Counted from the first letter of the stretch, positions 1 through 8,774 are shown. The stretch: 64,000 nt of DNA from Streptomyces sp. NBC_00572 (GCF_026341815.1 NZ_JAPENX010000002.1:372001-436000); one strand, 5' to 3'. Notes: generated by a model not told the origin, from the letters alone. Made by a program: numbers and translations.

Positions 1-385
1 ACCGCCGGGAGGAGACCCGGTAGCTCGGGCTGACGGCCCTGGGCGGCGTGGCGGACAGCGGGTGAGGGCCCGGTGCCTACGCAGGCAGGAGTGCGGGAAG
101 CGTGGAGGTTTCCCGCCCTCCTGCCTGCCGCCCGACCGCCTGGGACTTGTCCGGGCGGGCAAGTGGCGGTGGGACGTCACCGGGGCGGGGTGATGGCGGC
201 TTCGCGCCCTGGTGGCCGACTCAGTCGCCCACCGCCGGCACACAGGCACTTTCGGTGCGGTCGTCCGTACCGCCCTCACCACTACCCGTAGCAGACCGAC
301 TATCCGCGATTGCACTTATAGCGCGCTTGCAACTATTGTGAAGGCACGTAAAGCGCTTCTTCAAGCAATCACGGAAGGTTGAACC
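1..385. other. Intergenic region before the MFS gene; no gene seen in bases 1-320
   Basis: No reading frame here has convincing protein-like composition; the short frames present are Arg/Pro/Gly-rich translations of GC-rich DNA. The last 80 bases are clearly less GC-rich and hold the promoter and ribosome-binding site of the downstream transporter. The upstream gene that would normally end here lies outside the window. Confidence 0.6.
327..354 (+). promoter_or_regulatory. Likely sigma-HrdB-type promoter of the MFS gene
   Basis: TTGCAA at 327-332 and TAAAGC at 349-354 are separated by 16 bases in a locally AT-rich patch, followed 19 bases later by the GGAAGG ribosome-binding site (373-378). 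The 8-bp palindrome AAGCGCTT overlaps the -10 end (351-358). Read by eye only. Confidence 0.4.
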
Positions 386-1582
386 ATGCCGCTGGCTCTC
401 CTCGCCCTGGCAGTCGGGGCATTCGGGATCGGCACGACGGAGTTCGTCGTCATGGGGCTGCTGCCCGAGATCGCCGGTGACTACGGCGTCTCCATCCCCA
501 CCGCAGGCCTGCTCGTCACCGGCTACGCGCTCGGCGTCGTCGTCGGCGCGCCGCTGCTGACCCTCCTCGGCAACAAGGTGAGCCGCAAGCGGATGCTCAT
601 GCTGCTCATGGGACTGTTCGTGGTCGGCAACCTACTCTCCGCCATCGCCCCGAGCTTCGGGATGATGATGACCGGCCGGGTGATCGCCTCGCTCGCGCAC
701 GGATCGTTCTTCGGCATCGGGTCCGTCGTCGCCGCCGGCCTCGTCGCCCCGAACAAGAAGGCCGGCGCCATCGCCACCATGTTCACCGGCCTCACGGTCG
801 CCAACATCGTCGGCGTGCCGCTCGGCACCTTCATCGGGCAGGCGGTCGGCTGGCGCACCACCTTCGCGATCGTCGCCGCGCTCGGAGTGATCGGCCTGCT
901 CGGCATCGCCAAGCTCGTCCCCTCCATGCCCCGCCCTGAGGGCACCCACCTGCGCCGGGAGCTCAAGGCGTTCCGCAACCCCCAGGTACTGCTCGCGATG
1001 GCGATGACCGTGCTCGGCTTCGGCGGTGTCTTCGCCGCGATCACCTACATCGCGCCCATGATGACCGAGGTCGCCGGCTACTCCGACGGTGCGGTCACGT
1101 GGCTGCTGGTCCTCTTCGGCATCGGCATGTTCCTCGGTAACCTGCTCGGCGGCCGGTACGCGGACCGGCGCCTGATGCCCCTGCTGTACGCCGCCCTCGG
1201 CGGGCTCGCCGTCGTCCTCGCACTGTTCACCGTGGTCGCTCACCACAAGATCCTCGCCGCGATCGCCATCCTCCTCGTCGGGGCGCTCGGCTTCGCCACG
1301 GTCCCGCCGCTGCAGAAGCGCGTCCTCGACCAGGCCCACGGCGCGCCGACCCTGGCCTCCGCCGTCAATATCGGCGCCTTCAACCTCGGCAACGCCCTCG
1401 CTGCCTGGCTCGGCGGCCTCGTCATCGCCGCCGGCCTCGGCTACACCGCGCCGAACTGGGTCGGCGCCGTCCTCGCCGCCGCCGCCCTCGGCCTCGCCAT
1501 CTGGTCCGCCGCGCTGGAGCGCCGGGCCCCCGCGACCGAAGCCGTCGGCGCCGCCGACACCCGTGTCCCCGTGCACCACTGA
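386..1582 (+). CDS. MFS drug-efflux transporter (DHA1 type)
   Basis: A 398-residue integral membrane protein of the major facilitator superfamily, DHA1 drug:H+ antiporter type (AraJ/chloramphenicol-exporter-like). About 12 hydrophobic segments are visible. The N-terminus (FGIGTTEFVVMGLLPEIA) and the loop 2-3 motif around GNKVSRKR are characteristic, and loop 4 carries the GR-x-IASLAHG-type motif. The ATG is preceded by GGAAGG at a 7-base spacing. It exports small hydrophobic compounds by proton antiport; the substrate cannot be read from sequence. The next gene follows after 44 bases on the same strand and is probably co-transcribed. Confidence 0.9.
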   Translation: MPLALLALAVGAFGIGTTEFVVMGLLPEIAGDYGVSIPTAGLLVTGYALGVVVGAPLLTLLGNKVSRKRMLMLLMGLFVVGNLLSAIAPSFGMMMTGRVIASLAHGSFFGIGSVVAAGLVAPNKKAGAIATMFTGLTVANIVGVPLGTFIGQAVGWRTTFAIVAALGVIGLLGIAKLVPSMPRPEGTHLRRELKAFRNPQVLLAMAMTVLGFGGVFAAITYIAPMMTEVAGYSDGAVTWLLVLFGIGMFLGNLLGGRYADRRLMPLLYAALGGLAVVLALFTVVAHHKILAAIAILLVGALGFATVPPLQKRVLDQAHGAPTLASAVNIGAFNLGNALAAWLGGLVIAAGLGYTAPNWVGAVLAAAALGLAIWSAALERRAPATEAVGAADTRVPVHH

Positions 1583-1626
1583 CCTCCCCTCCCCCGCCCC
1601 TACACATCGCACCAAGGAGAAGCTCC

Positions 1627-2046
1627 ATGAACGCCACCGCCGTCACCCCGCTGACCACCCAGGACGCCGAGATCCTGCTCACCGCAGCCCGCCGCGCCGC
1701 CGAGGCCGCGGGGGTCACCGTCAGCGTCACCGTCCTCGACGCGGGCGGCCACCTCCTGGCCTTCCGCCGCGACGACCGCGCCGTCCTCATCTCCGGGGAG
1801 ACCAGCACCCGCAAGGCCTACACCGCCCTGCAGCTGAACGCTCCCACCGCCGACCTCGTCGACCTGGTCAAGCCCGACGGCCCCTTCCACTCCCTCACCA
1901 CCGCCTTGGACCGCCCCCTGCTGTTCATCGCCGGCGGCGTCCCCGTCCACCGCGACGGCGCCCTCATCGGCGCACTCGGCGTCGGCGGCGGCGCGCCGGA
2001 GCAGGACCACGCGTTCGCGGTCACGGCCACCGCCGCACTCGCCTGA
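1627..2046 (+). CDS. HbpS/GlcG-family (DUF336) protein
   Basis: 139 residues, the usual length for the GlcG/HbpS/Cob(I)alamin-adenosyltransferase-like fold family (DUF336). The pattern AARRAAEAAGVTVSVTVLDAGGHLLAFRRDDRA followed by K-A-Y-TALQ and a glycine-rich C-terminal GALGVGGGAPEQDHAFA is typical. In Streptomyces, HbpS binds haem and modulates redox sensing, but many members are uncharacterised; no signal peptide is visible here, so a cytoplasmic location is more likely. AAGGAG sits 7 bases before the ATG. It follows the MFS gene by 44 bases. Confidence 0.85.
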   Translation: MNATAVTPLTTQDAEILLTAARRAAEAAGVTVSVTVLDAGGHLLAFRRDDRAVLISGETSTRKAYTALQLNAPTADLVDLVKPDGPFHSLTTALDRPLLFIAGGVPVHRDGALIGALGVGGGAPEQDHAFAVTATAALA

Positions 2047-2217
2047 GCGACAAGCCGCGAGCCCGTCCCCGGGTCTCCGTTCGCCCGCCACCGACGCAGC
2101 CACCACCCGTCCCGGCGAGCCGCAACGTCGTTCTCTCGGCGCGGAACACTTCGCACGGGCCGCCTCGCCGCGACGGCGCCCCTCCGCAGGCCCTTGTACG
2201 GGGTCGGCCCTGCCCCC

Positions 2218-3390
2218 TTACGGGCGGACCGCGCGCAGGGCGCCGTCCGCGCGGAGGTCGGCGAGGGTCGGGTAGCCGTCGACGGCCATGATCAGGTCGG
2301 CCTCGGCGAGGAGGGAGCGGAGGACGTGGACGATGCCGTCGGTACCGCCGAGGGCAAGTCCGTACGCGTACGGGCGGCCGACTCCCACCGCCGTGGCGCC
2401 GAGGGCCAGGGCCTTGACGACGTCGGCGCCGCTGCGGACCCCGGAGTCGAAGAGGACGGGGAGTCCGTCGGCCGCGGCGACCACGCCGGGCAGGGCGTCC
2501 AGGGCGGGCAGACCGCCGTTGGCCTGGCGGCCACCGTGGTTGGAGCAGTAGATGCCGTCCACGCCGCCGTCCCTGGCACGGCGGACGTCCTCGGGGTGGC
2601 AGATGCCCTTGAGGACGATCGGGAGGTCGGTGAGCGAGCGCAGCCAGGCCAGATCGTCCCAGACGAGCGGCTTGCCGAAGACGCCCGCCCACTCCAGGAC
2701 CGCGGCGCGCGGATCCTCCTCGGGGCTCTTGGCGAGGCGGGCCCGGAAGACGGGGTCGGAGGTGTAGTTGGCGAGCGCGTGCCCGCGCAGCTGGGGGAAG
2801 TTGCTGGTGGCGAGGTCGCGCGGCCGCCAGCCGGTGATCCAGGTGTCGAGCGTGACGACGATGCCCCGGAATCCGGCCGCCTCGGCACGGTGCACGAGGC
2901 TCGCGGCGAGGTCGCGGTCGGTGGGGGTGTAGAGCTGGAAGAAGCCCGGTGTGTCGCCGAACTCGGCGGCGACGTCCTCCATCGGGTCGACGGTGAGCGT
3001 GGACGCGATCATCGGCACGCCGGTACGGGCGGCGGCGCGGGCGGTCGCCAGGTCACCGTGCCCGTCTTGGGCGCAGAGCCCGATCACCCCGACCGGCGCC
3101 ATGAACAGCGGGGACGGCAGCCTCAGCCCGAACAGGTCGACGGACAGGTCGCGCCGGTCGGCGCCGACCATCATGCGCGGCACGAGTCCCCAGTTGCGGA
3201 AGGCCGTGACGTTGGCCTCCTGGGTGTACTCGTCCCCCGCGCCCCCGGCCACGTACGACCACAGCGACGGCGGGAGCGCCGCCCTCGCCTTCGTCTCCAG
3301 TTCGGCGAAGGTCATCGGCTGCGTGGGGAGGACGCCGAAGAGCCCGTCGAAGTAGATCTCGTGCTGGTAGTCGCCGTAGTGCTGGGGCAT
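2218..3390 (-). CDS. FMN-dependent alpha-hydroxy-acid oxidase, lactate 2-monooxygenase-like
   Basis: 390 residues from the ATG at 3390 (GGAAGGGA 11 bases upstream); a longer frame begins 12 codons earlier without a better ribosome-binding site. The whole length matches the FMN-dependent 2-hydroxy-acid dehydrogenase TIM barrel: SPLFMAPVG near residue 90, FFQLYTPTDRD, TLDT, IVLKGI (FMN-binding Lys), SNHGGRQ with the catalytic His and substrate Arg, and DSGVRSGADVVKALALGA at the phosphate-binding end. The N-terminus and the long loop (WRPRDLA...) resemble lactate 2-monooxygenase, which turns L-lactate into acetate, CO2 and water. Oxidase rather than monooxygenase chemistry cannot be excluded. 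Confidence 0.85.
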   Translation of the reverse strand: MPQHYGDYQHEIYFDGLFGVLPTQPMTFAELETKARAALPPSLWSYVAGGAGDEYTQEANVTAFRNWGLVPRMMVGADRRDLSVDLFGLRLPSPLFMAPVGVIGLCAQDGHGDLATARAAARTGVPMIASTLTVDPMEDVAAEFGDTPGFFQLYTPTDRDLAASLVHRAEAAGFRGIVVTLDTWITGWRPRDLATSNFPQLRGHALANYTSDPVFRARLAKSPEEDPRAAVLEWAGVFGKPLVWDDLAWLRSLTDLPIVLKGICHPEDVRRARDGGVDGIYCSNHGGRQANGGLPALDALPGVVAAADGLPVLFDSGVRSGADVVKALALGATAVGVGRPYAYGLALGGTDGIVHVLRSLLAEADLIMAVDGYPTLADLRADGALRAVRP

Positions 3391-3555
3391 GGGGAGACGT
3401 GTCCCTTCCGGTTCCTGTCGGCGCACTCCTCCTGGTGGGAGAGGTTCGCCCCGCTGTGGTGGCGACCATCGTGCCCGCCACGCGCGCCCGTGACCATGGA
3501 ATGACAGCCGGAAAAGTACCGGGGGGGGAGGGATGGGTCGGAGCGGGGCCGGCGG

Positions 3556-4659
3556 CTAGGAACGCGTCGCGGTCCTGCACCCGCCGTCCGTGCTCCCCGT
3601 CCCGTCGTCGATCCCCGTGGTGCGGTCGTACGGGTCCACGGCCTCGCCGCCGGTCGCTGTGCCGGCCGACCCTTCCGAACCGAACTCCGGGGTGAAGTAG
3701 CCGTTGTGGGTGTCGCACCCGCCGTTGGTCATGTCGACCTTGTACGAGACGAGGGAGAAGGTTCCCCTCTCGGTGATGATCTTCGACGGGTCGTCCCAGT
3801 TGAGCACCACCTCGCGCCGCACGATGGTGCGCACGATGTCGTCGCTGCCGGCCTCGGCCCGTACGACCGGATAGACGTAGGTGACGTCGGTGGTCACCTG
3901 GAGGGCACCACGCTCGCCCTCCCGGTACGTGATCCGGCCCCGGGTCTTGACGACGTCGCCCACCAAGCGCGCGTACGACGGGTCGAAGCGGCTGAAGAGG
4001 AGGAGCGGGTCGTCGTCCTCGCCCGGGGTGCGGAACGCGGCGGCCAGGTAGTCCTTGACATCGCGCTGGTGCGGGTTGATCAGGGCGATCGCCTTCGCGG
4101 GGCGCTCACCGCGCAGCACCTGCAGGTCCAGGTTGGAGGAGGCGAGGAAGTCGCGGGTCTGCCGGAGGGCCTTCTCCACCTGCGTCCTGCTCATCCACCC
4201 GGTCGCGCGGGCGGCGGGGACCGTGATCCCGGCGGTGCCGCTCGCCCAGCGCAGGGCGGGCGAGCCCTTGAACGGCTCGTCGAGGGTGGGGAGTCGGGCC
4301 GGCTCGACGGGCGGCGCCTCGGTCGGGCGCTCCGACTCCTGGGCGAGCGGCGGCCCGGACCGCCCGTCCGGGTCGGACGAGCCGATCATCCCCCACGGGT
4401 CCAGGGCCACGACCAGCAGCGCCACGGCGGCCAGGAATCCGACCAGGTACCAGCCCTTCTTCCGCCGGGGCGGGCGCGGCGTGTACGTACGCCATCCCTC
4501 GGCTCCCGCGGGTTCGTCGCGCAGTCGCTCCGTGACGACCCGGGCCCGCGCCGACGGCTCCTTCGGCGCGTCCGCGACGCCCTCCACGGAGTCCCGCAGG
4601 AACTGCTCCCACACCTCGTCCGGCACGGACGAACCGCCCCGCTCCCCACCCGCGTTCAC
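3556..4659 (-). CDS. Conserved hypothetical membrane-anchored protein
   Basis: 367 residues when started at the GTG at 4659, chosen because AAGGAG (4666-4671) lies 6 bases upstream; an in-frame ATG at 4722 lacks this. The N-terminal 65 residues are hydrophilic with a PKEPSARARVVTERLR motif, followed by a basic stretch RRKKG and one membrane helix (about residues 70-88). The remaining ~280 residues are predicted outside, with only two cysteines near the C-terminus (GGCDTHNG and DGGCRT), probably a disulfide. I know similar proteins in Streptomyces genomes only as hypotheticals; no function can be assigned. Confidence 0.75.
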   Translation of the reverse strand: MNAGGERGGSSVPDEVWEQFLRDSVEGVADAPKEPSARARVVTERLRDEPAGAEGWRTYTPRPPRRKKGWYLVGFLAAVALLVVALDPWGMIGSSDPDGRSGPPLAQESERPTEAPPVEPARLPTLDEPFKGSPALRWASGTAGITVPAARATGWMSRTQVEKALRQTRDFLASSNLDLQVLRGERPAKAIALINPHQRDVKDYLAAAFRTPGEDDDPLLLFSRFDPSYARLVGDVVKTRGRITYREGERGALQVTTDVTYVYPVVRAEAGSDDIVRTIVRREVVLNWDDPSKIITERGTFSLVSYKVDMTNGGCDTHNGYFTPEFGSEGSAGTATGGEAVDPYDRTTGIDDGTGSTDGGCRTATRS

Positions 4660-4861
4660 ACCCGACTCCTTGCCTCGAACACTCGATTCGACCCCGCCCC
4701 CGGGGCCCCCGAATGATCGCATGGCGGCTGCAGGGGCGTTCGGGCAGGTCAGATGCCTACGAGGCTCGACCGGCCACGCCGGTGCGTGAACCACCCACAA
4801 GCACCTGGCCCTTGAGGAGCCGGCCCCGGGACCACGAGCTCCAGGAGGGCGGCGGCGGTCG

Positions 4862-6934
4862 TCAGCCCGTCGTCGGGGTCCAGTCGCCGAGCCAGGCGGC
4901 GGTGTCCTGGGTGGCGGCCTGGGCGGCTGTCAGGTGGGGGCGGTTCTCGTTCGAAGGGCCGGAGCCGGGGCCTGTGTTGCGGTATTCGGCGAAGCGGTCG
5001 GCCTTCCACGGGAAGCCGCTCATGTCCGACCAGGGGGTGGGCTTCACGGCCGCGCTCAGGACGGTTTCGCGGACCGTGGTCTGCGGGGAGAGGGTCGCGT
5101 CTCCGCCGGCGTGCCAGGGGCGTCCGAGGTGGAAGCTTCCTGCGGTGACGTCGCCGTTCACGGTGGAGCGGGTGATCAGGAAGCCCTTGCGGCCCGCCGG
5201 GGTGCTCGGCGCCGTCAGATAGCCCGCAGACGTGCCGTCCCAGCGCTTCTTCAGGGTGAGGATCGACCTGTCGATCACCGCCGTGGCCCGCCCGAAGACG
5301 AAGTCGACGTTGCCGATCACGTACGACCCGGTGACGTACACCCGGCCGACCCGGTCCTTCGCGGCGGTGTCGAGGAGGAGGGTGTCCTGGTCGCCGCTGA
5401 CGATGACGCCGTCGAGGAGGACCCGGTCGGCGGCCGTGCGCAGGGCGACGGCCTGGTGCCCGTTCAGGTTCCGGTTCGCGGCCTCGTCGAAGTCGTTGGA
5501 GACGGTGAGGTTGCGGGCCTGGAAGTCGTCGGCCTCGACCGCGACGGTGGCGCTGCCGCCGGTCCCGTACGTGCCCGAGCCGTCCGGCCTGGTCATGCCG
5601 GAGGCGTGGCCCTCGACGATGACGGTGTCCTTGCGGCTGCCGCCGGTGCCTTCGATGGTGACCTGAGGCTTGTTCGAGGGGATCTTGACCGTCTCGCGGT
5701 AGACGCCGGGCGCGACCCGGATCACGACGCGCGAGGTGTTGCCCGCCGGTACGGCGTCGACGGCCTTCTGGACGCCGGTGAACCGGCCGCTGCCGTCCTT
5801 GGCCACCGTGAGGACGGTCGGCGCCGCGGCCACCGTCGGGCTCGCCGTGCTCGCCGTGCCGATCGAGGAGCGCGGCCCCGTACCGGACTTGAGCAGCGCC
5901 GGCACCTCCGCCGCCGGGTCGAGCGTGTACGGGTAGTACGACCGGGGGTCGAACGCCGTACCGCCGCTCTCGTTGCGGCCCGTCGTACCCGAGAAGATGC
6001 TGCCGCGCTGTACGAGCGCCGCCGTGCCGTCCTTGATCACCGGGTTGTTCACGCCCTGGAAGACGCTGTTCTCCAGCACCATCCGCGTCCTGCCGCGCGC
6101 GTAGTTCCCGTACGACGAGGTGATGTTCGTGCCCGGGTCGTCCTGGAGGAGGTTGTTGTAGAGGTGCGCGTGGGCGACGTTGTCGGTGGACGGGTTGCGC
6201 TGCTCCGTCTCGCGGAACCAGTTGTGGTGGATGGTGAGGTCGGCGGTGACGTTCTCCGTCCAGCCGATGCCGAAGGTCTTGTTGTTGTTGCCGAGCCTGT
6301 TCCAGGACACCGTGACGTACGTCGTGTCCTTGCGGCTGTCGATCAGCCCGTCGGCCATGTGCCGCAGGTCGTTGTGGTCGATCCACACGTGGTGCGCGCC
6401 GTCCATCTGGATGGCGTCGAAGTCGTGGTCCTTGTCGTTCCAGATGCCCTGGTACGCGTCACGGATCGTCAGGTTCCGGATGATGACGTTGTGGACGCCC
6501 TGCCCGAGGAAGAAGCCGCCGCCGACGATGTGGCCGGACGTCCCCGAGCCGACGACGGTCTTGTCGGAGGTGACCTTGATCTCCTTGCCCGTGGGGTTCA
6601 TCGTGATGGTCCCGGCCACGACGATGACGTACGGCTCCGGGGCGGTCGCGTACCGCTCCAGCTCGGCCAGGGTCCGGACCGTCACCGTGCGGCCGTCCCG
6701 CCCGCCGTAGGTCCCCTTCTGGCCCAGTGCGTCGACCGACGCGAACCCGTCCGCGACGGCCCGCGCCCAGGCGGGCGCCTCCGCGGCCGTCGCCCCGGCC
6801 CGCGCGTCCGCGCCGAACACGCCGAAGGCCGTGCCGTACGCCAGCACCCCCGCCGTGGCGAGCACCGCCGGTACACCGATCACCATTGCCTTCCCGCGCC
6901 TGCGGTGCCTCGCCCTGCCTCGCGCCTCGGTCAT
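4862..6934 (-). CDS. Secreted bifunctional pectate lyase (PL1) - pectin methylesterase (CE8)
   Basis: 690 residues from the ATG at 6934 (GGAAGG 9 bases upstream). The N-terminus is basic (RARHRRRGK) followed by a hydrophobic segment, a signal peptide. Residues ~60-340 are a polysaccharide lyase family 1 parallel beta helix: WIDHND, ADGLIDSRKDTTYVTVSWNR, DLTIHHNWF and RNPSTDNVAHAHLYNN. After a Ser/Thr/Ala linker, residues ~375-690 are carbohydrate esterase family 8: GDQDTLL (~514-520), GNVDFVFG with the catalytic Asp (~544), and LGRPW (~603-607). Pectinesterase removes methyl groups from homogalacturonan, producing the substrate that Ca-dependent pectate lyase cleaves, so the two activities act in sequence on plant pectin outside the cell. 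Confidence 0.92.
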   Translation of the reverse strand: MTEARGRARHRRRGKAMVIGVPAVLATAGVLAYGTAFGVFGADARAGATAAEAPAWARAVADGFASVDALGQKGTYGGRDGRTVTVRTLAELERYATAPEPYVIVVAGTITMNPTGKEIKVTSDKTVVGSGTSGHIVGGGFFLGQGVHNVIIRNLTIRDAYQGIWNDKDHDFDAIQMDGAHHVWIDHNDLRHMADGLIDSRKDTTYVTVSWNRLGNNNKTFGIGWTENVTADLTIHHNWFRETEQRNPSTDNVAHAHLYNNLLQDDPGTNITSSYGNYARGRTRMVLENSVFQGVNNPVIKDGTAALVQRGSIFSGTTGRNESGGTAFDPRSYYPYTLDPAAEVPALLKSGTGPRSSIGTASTASPTVAAAPTVLTVAKDGSGRFTGVQKAVDAVPAGNTSRVVIRVAPGVYRETVKIPSNKPQVTIEGTGGSRKDTVIVEGHASGMTRPDGSGTYGTGGSATVAVEADDFQARNLTVSNDFDEAANRNLNGHQAVALRTAADRVLLDGVIVSGDQDTLLLDTAAKDRVGRVYVTGSYVIGNVDFVFGRATAVIDRSILTLKKRWDGTSAGYLTAPSTPAGRKGFLITRSTVNGDVTAGSFHLGRPWHAGGDATLSPQTTVRETVLSAAVKPTPWSDMSGFPWKADRFAEYRNTGPGSGPSNENRPHLTAAQAATQDTAAWLGDWTPTTG

Positions 6935-7252
6935 GTCGTACGTCCTTCCGCCTGTGGGGGTGCCCGCCGGAAGGGGCGGGCGGAAGGTAGTCGCCACGGA
7001 GTGGGGAAAGGTTGCCGCCGTGTGATCGATCCCGGTGCTCACCGGGGCGGCCGACCGCGGCCACCGTCTCGGCCCCACCATCGCGCTCGGTCAGGCCGAG
7101 GTCATCGGCGCCCGTCCCCTCCTGACGAACGCCGATGACCCGCGTGGAGCCGTGGCCACTCTCGCACTGCCACGTCAGGCGTACGCATGGACCTGCGGGT
7201 CAGGCGTATCCGTAGGCCTGCGATGCGTCAGGCGTGTCCGTAGGCCTACGTG
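6935..7252. other. Intergenic region between pectinase and NPP1 genes
   Basis: 318 bases with no convincing gene. The part next to 6934 carries the ribosome-binding site and presumably promoter of the pectinase; the part next to 7253 consists of the repeat copies listed separately. Confidence 0.6.
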
Positions 7253-7266
7253 TCAGGCATACGGGT
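7174..7266. repeat. Short tandem duplications of the NPP1 gene 3' end
   Basis: GTCAGGCGTA-like starts occur at 7174, 7199, 7227 and 7252, giving periods of 25, 28 and 25 bases. The unit at 7252 is the real end of the NPP1 coding sequence (codons for Tyr-Ala and the stop, read on the minus strand); the others are near copies lying downstream of the stop codon. Within the third unit is a perfect 12-bp palindrome CGTAGGCCTACG (7239-7250). Confidence 0.7.
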
Positions 7267-8020
7267 CGAAGGGGATCCCGGCCGGCTTGGCCTTGGCCAG
7301 GTGGGGGGCGAGATTGCCGTCCTTCAGACCGAACACCGCGCTGCCGAAGTTGGCCTGGCTGAGCTTGTCGCGCAGGCCCGCGGGGTAGCCGTTCCAGCCG
7401 ACGAGGCTCGGGAACTGCCAGCTGTGCTGGTGGTTCTCGGGCGGTTCGTCGTTGGAGTTGGCGGGGCGGAAGCAGTGCGTGCCGATGCCGTCCTTGTGGT
7501 AGACGACCTTGGGGTGGGTGCCGTCCCAGCGGATCGCGTCCCGGCCGTAGGTGTTGAAGTTGCCGTGGGCGGACGTGGAGACGTACTGCGCCTGGTTGTT
7601 CTGCACCCACACCACGACGTGTTCCCAGTCGTGACGGTGCCCGCCGAGGCCGCTGCCCGCCACGGCCTGGTCCTTCTCGAAGTACAGGCCGTAGATGATC
7701 GCGCACCAGCCGTTGTTGCACTTCGCGCGGGCGTATCCGTTGGTCTGGGTGAGGTCCCACGAGTCGCGGCACTGACCGTTGACGGCGCCGGAGGGGTTGA
7801 GCCCGCCGTTGATCGTGCCGTCGGGCCCGATCGCGGGCGTGGGGTAACAGCCGTCCGTGTCGTAGTCGTAGGCGGGCTGGAAGGTCTGTTCCAGGCCGTC
7901 GGCATTGGCGGGCAGGGCGGCGGGCGGTGCGGCGAAGGCGCTGCTGGGCAGGGCGATGATCAGCGTGAGGGCGCCGGCGAGGGCGAGCGCGCCCCTGGTT
8001 GCGTACACCTGTGTCTTCAC
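7253..8020 (-). CDS. NPP1-family necrosis-inducing secreted protein
   Basis: 255 residues from the GTG at 8020, chosen because AGGGGA lies 4 bases upstream and the protein then opens directly with a signal peptide (hydrophobic LALAGALTLIIALPSSAFA, cut after AFA). The canonical heptapeptide GHRHDWE of necrosis and ethylene-inducing (NLP/NPP1) proteins is intact at about residues 127-133, followed by VVVWV. Several cysteines (CYPT, GQC, KCNNGWC, THC) fit an extracellular disulfide-bonded fold. NLPs bind plant sphingolipids and permeabilise dicot membranes in pathogens; actinobacterial members are mostly untested. It lies next to a pectinase on the same strand. Confidence 0.9.
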   Translation of the reverse strand: MKTQVYATRGALALAGALTLIIALPSSAFAAPPAALPANADGLEQTFQPAYDYDTDGCYPTPAIGPDGTINGGLNPSGAVNGQCRDSWDLTQTNGYARAKCNNGWCAIIYGLYFEKDQAVAGSGLGGHRHDWEHVVVWVQNNQAQYVSTSAHGNFNTYGRDAIRWDGTHPKVVYHKDGIGTHCFRPANSNDEPPENHQHSWQFPSLVGWNGYPAGLRDKLSQANFGSAVFGLKDGNLAPHLAKAKPAGIPFDPYA

Positions 8021-8104
8021 TGGGTCCCCTGGGTCGGGCGGCATGAATCGACAGGCGCCATCTTGGCATGAACAGATCATCGTCGGCGGGGTCCGGTCGT
8101 GAAC

Positions 8105-8662
8105 TCAACGCGTCGCCGCGGCGACCAACCGCCCCACCTCCCCGGCCGAGACGGTGCCCCCGTTGACCAGGCGGTCGAAGACCAGACCGTCCACGCAGGT
8201 CAGCAGAGTGACGGTCCGTTCACCGGCGTCCGCCACGCCGTGCGCGACCAGGAAGGCCTCGACCAGGCGCCGGCCTGCGTTGTCGCGCGGCACGAGGATC
8301 TCCCGCAACTCGGGGTGGTGCACGCTCTCCAGGGCGCAGGCGTAGCGCGCGAGCGAGCGACGGCGCCCGTCCCCCGTGAGCCGAAGTCCGGCGAAGGCGG
8401 CGAGTCCGGCGGCCAGTTCCTCGGCGTTCCGCGGCACGGAGGCGCGCGCGCCCTCACCCTGCAGCTCTGCCTGGTCGAGCGCGACCAGCCGCTGGACGAG
8501 TGCGATGAGCAGTGCCTGGCGCGTGCGGTAGTACGCGGACGTCGTGCCCGGCGGGAGACCGGCGGTCCGGTCCACGGCGCGGTGGGTGAGCCCTCGCATG
8601 CCGTGTTCGGCAAGGACGTCGATGGCCGTGTCGGCGAGGAGGGTGCGTCGGGTGGCGGACAT
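8105..8662 (-). CDS. TetR-family transcriptional regulator
   Basis: 185 residues. The N-terminal helix-turn-helix (TLLADTAIDVLAEHGMRGLTHRAVDRTAGLPPGTTSAYYRTRQALL) is a standard TetR DNA-binding domain; the C-terminal two-thirds is the ligand-binding domain with a conserved-looking TCVDGLVFDRLVNGG stretch. The gene is divergent from the FAD monooxygenase and the shared 112-base gap holds two operator-like inverted repeats, one only 9 bases from this ATG, so autoregulation plus control of the monooxygenase is likely. A GGGGG run directly abuts the ATG, an unusual spacing. Confidence 0.88.
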   Translation of the reverse strand: MSATRRTLLADTAIDVLAEHGMRGLTHRAVDRTAGLPPGTTSAYYRTRQALLIALVQRLVALDQAELQGEGARASVPRNAEELAAGLAAFAGLRLTGDGRRRSLARYACALESVHHPELREILVPRDNAGRRLVEAFLVAHGVADAGERTVTLLTCVDGLVFDRLVNGGTVSAGEVGRLVAAATR

Positions 8663-8670
8663 CCCCCTTT

Positions 8671-8684
8671 TCTACACCTGTAGA
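8671..8684. promoter_or_regulatory. Operator-like inverted repeat 1 (TetR side)
   Basis: TCTACACCTGTAGA: 6-bp arms TCTACA/TGTAGA around CC. It overlaps the ribosome-binding region of the TetR gene. It is the exact reverse complement of the second site 44 bases away. Confidence 0.75.
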
Positions 8685-8714
8685 GAGTGGGTGTACGTTG
8701 CCCCCACCGGGGTT

Positions 8715-8728
8715 TCTACAGGTGTAGA
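8715..8728. promoter_or_regulatory. Operator-like inverted repeat 2 (monooxygenase side)
   Basis: TCTACAGGTGTAGA, the exact reverse complement of the site at 8671-8684; centre-to-centre distance is 44 bp, about four helical turns, so two regulator dimers would lie on the same DNA face. It sits 47 bases before the monooxygenase ATG. Confidence 0.75.
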
Positions 8729-8774
8729 AGCGTCGGTGCACGGCTGACGGGCGTCCGACGCAAGGGAGTTGAGC

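Noticed and set aside
73..341. Short plus-strand frames before the MFS gene
   Set aside because: Arg/Pro/Gly-dominated translations with no start context or fold-like pattern; typical of shadow frames in high-GC DNA.
4660..4720. tRNA-like CGAACACTCGATTCGACC string
   Set aside because: It resembles a T-arm by eye, but no acceptor stem or anticodon arm can be folded around it.
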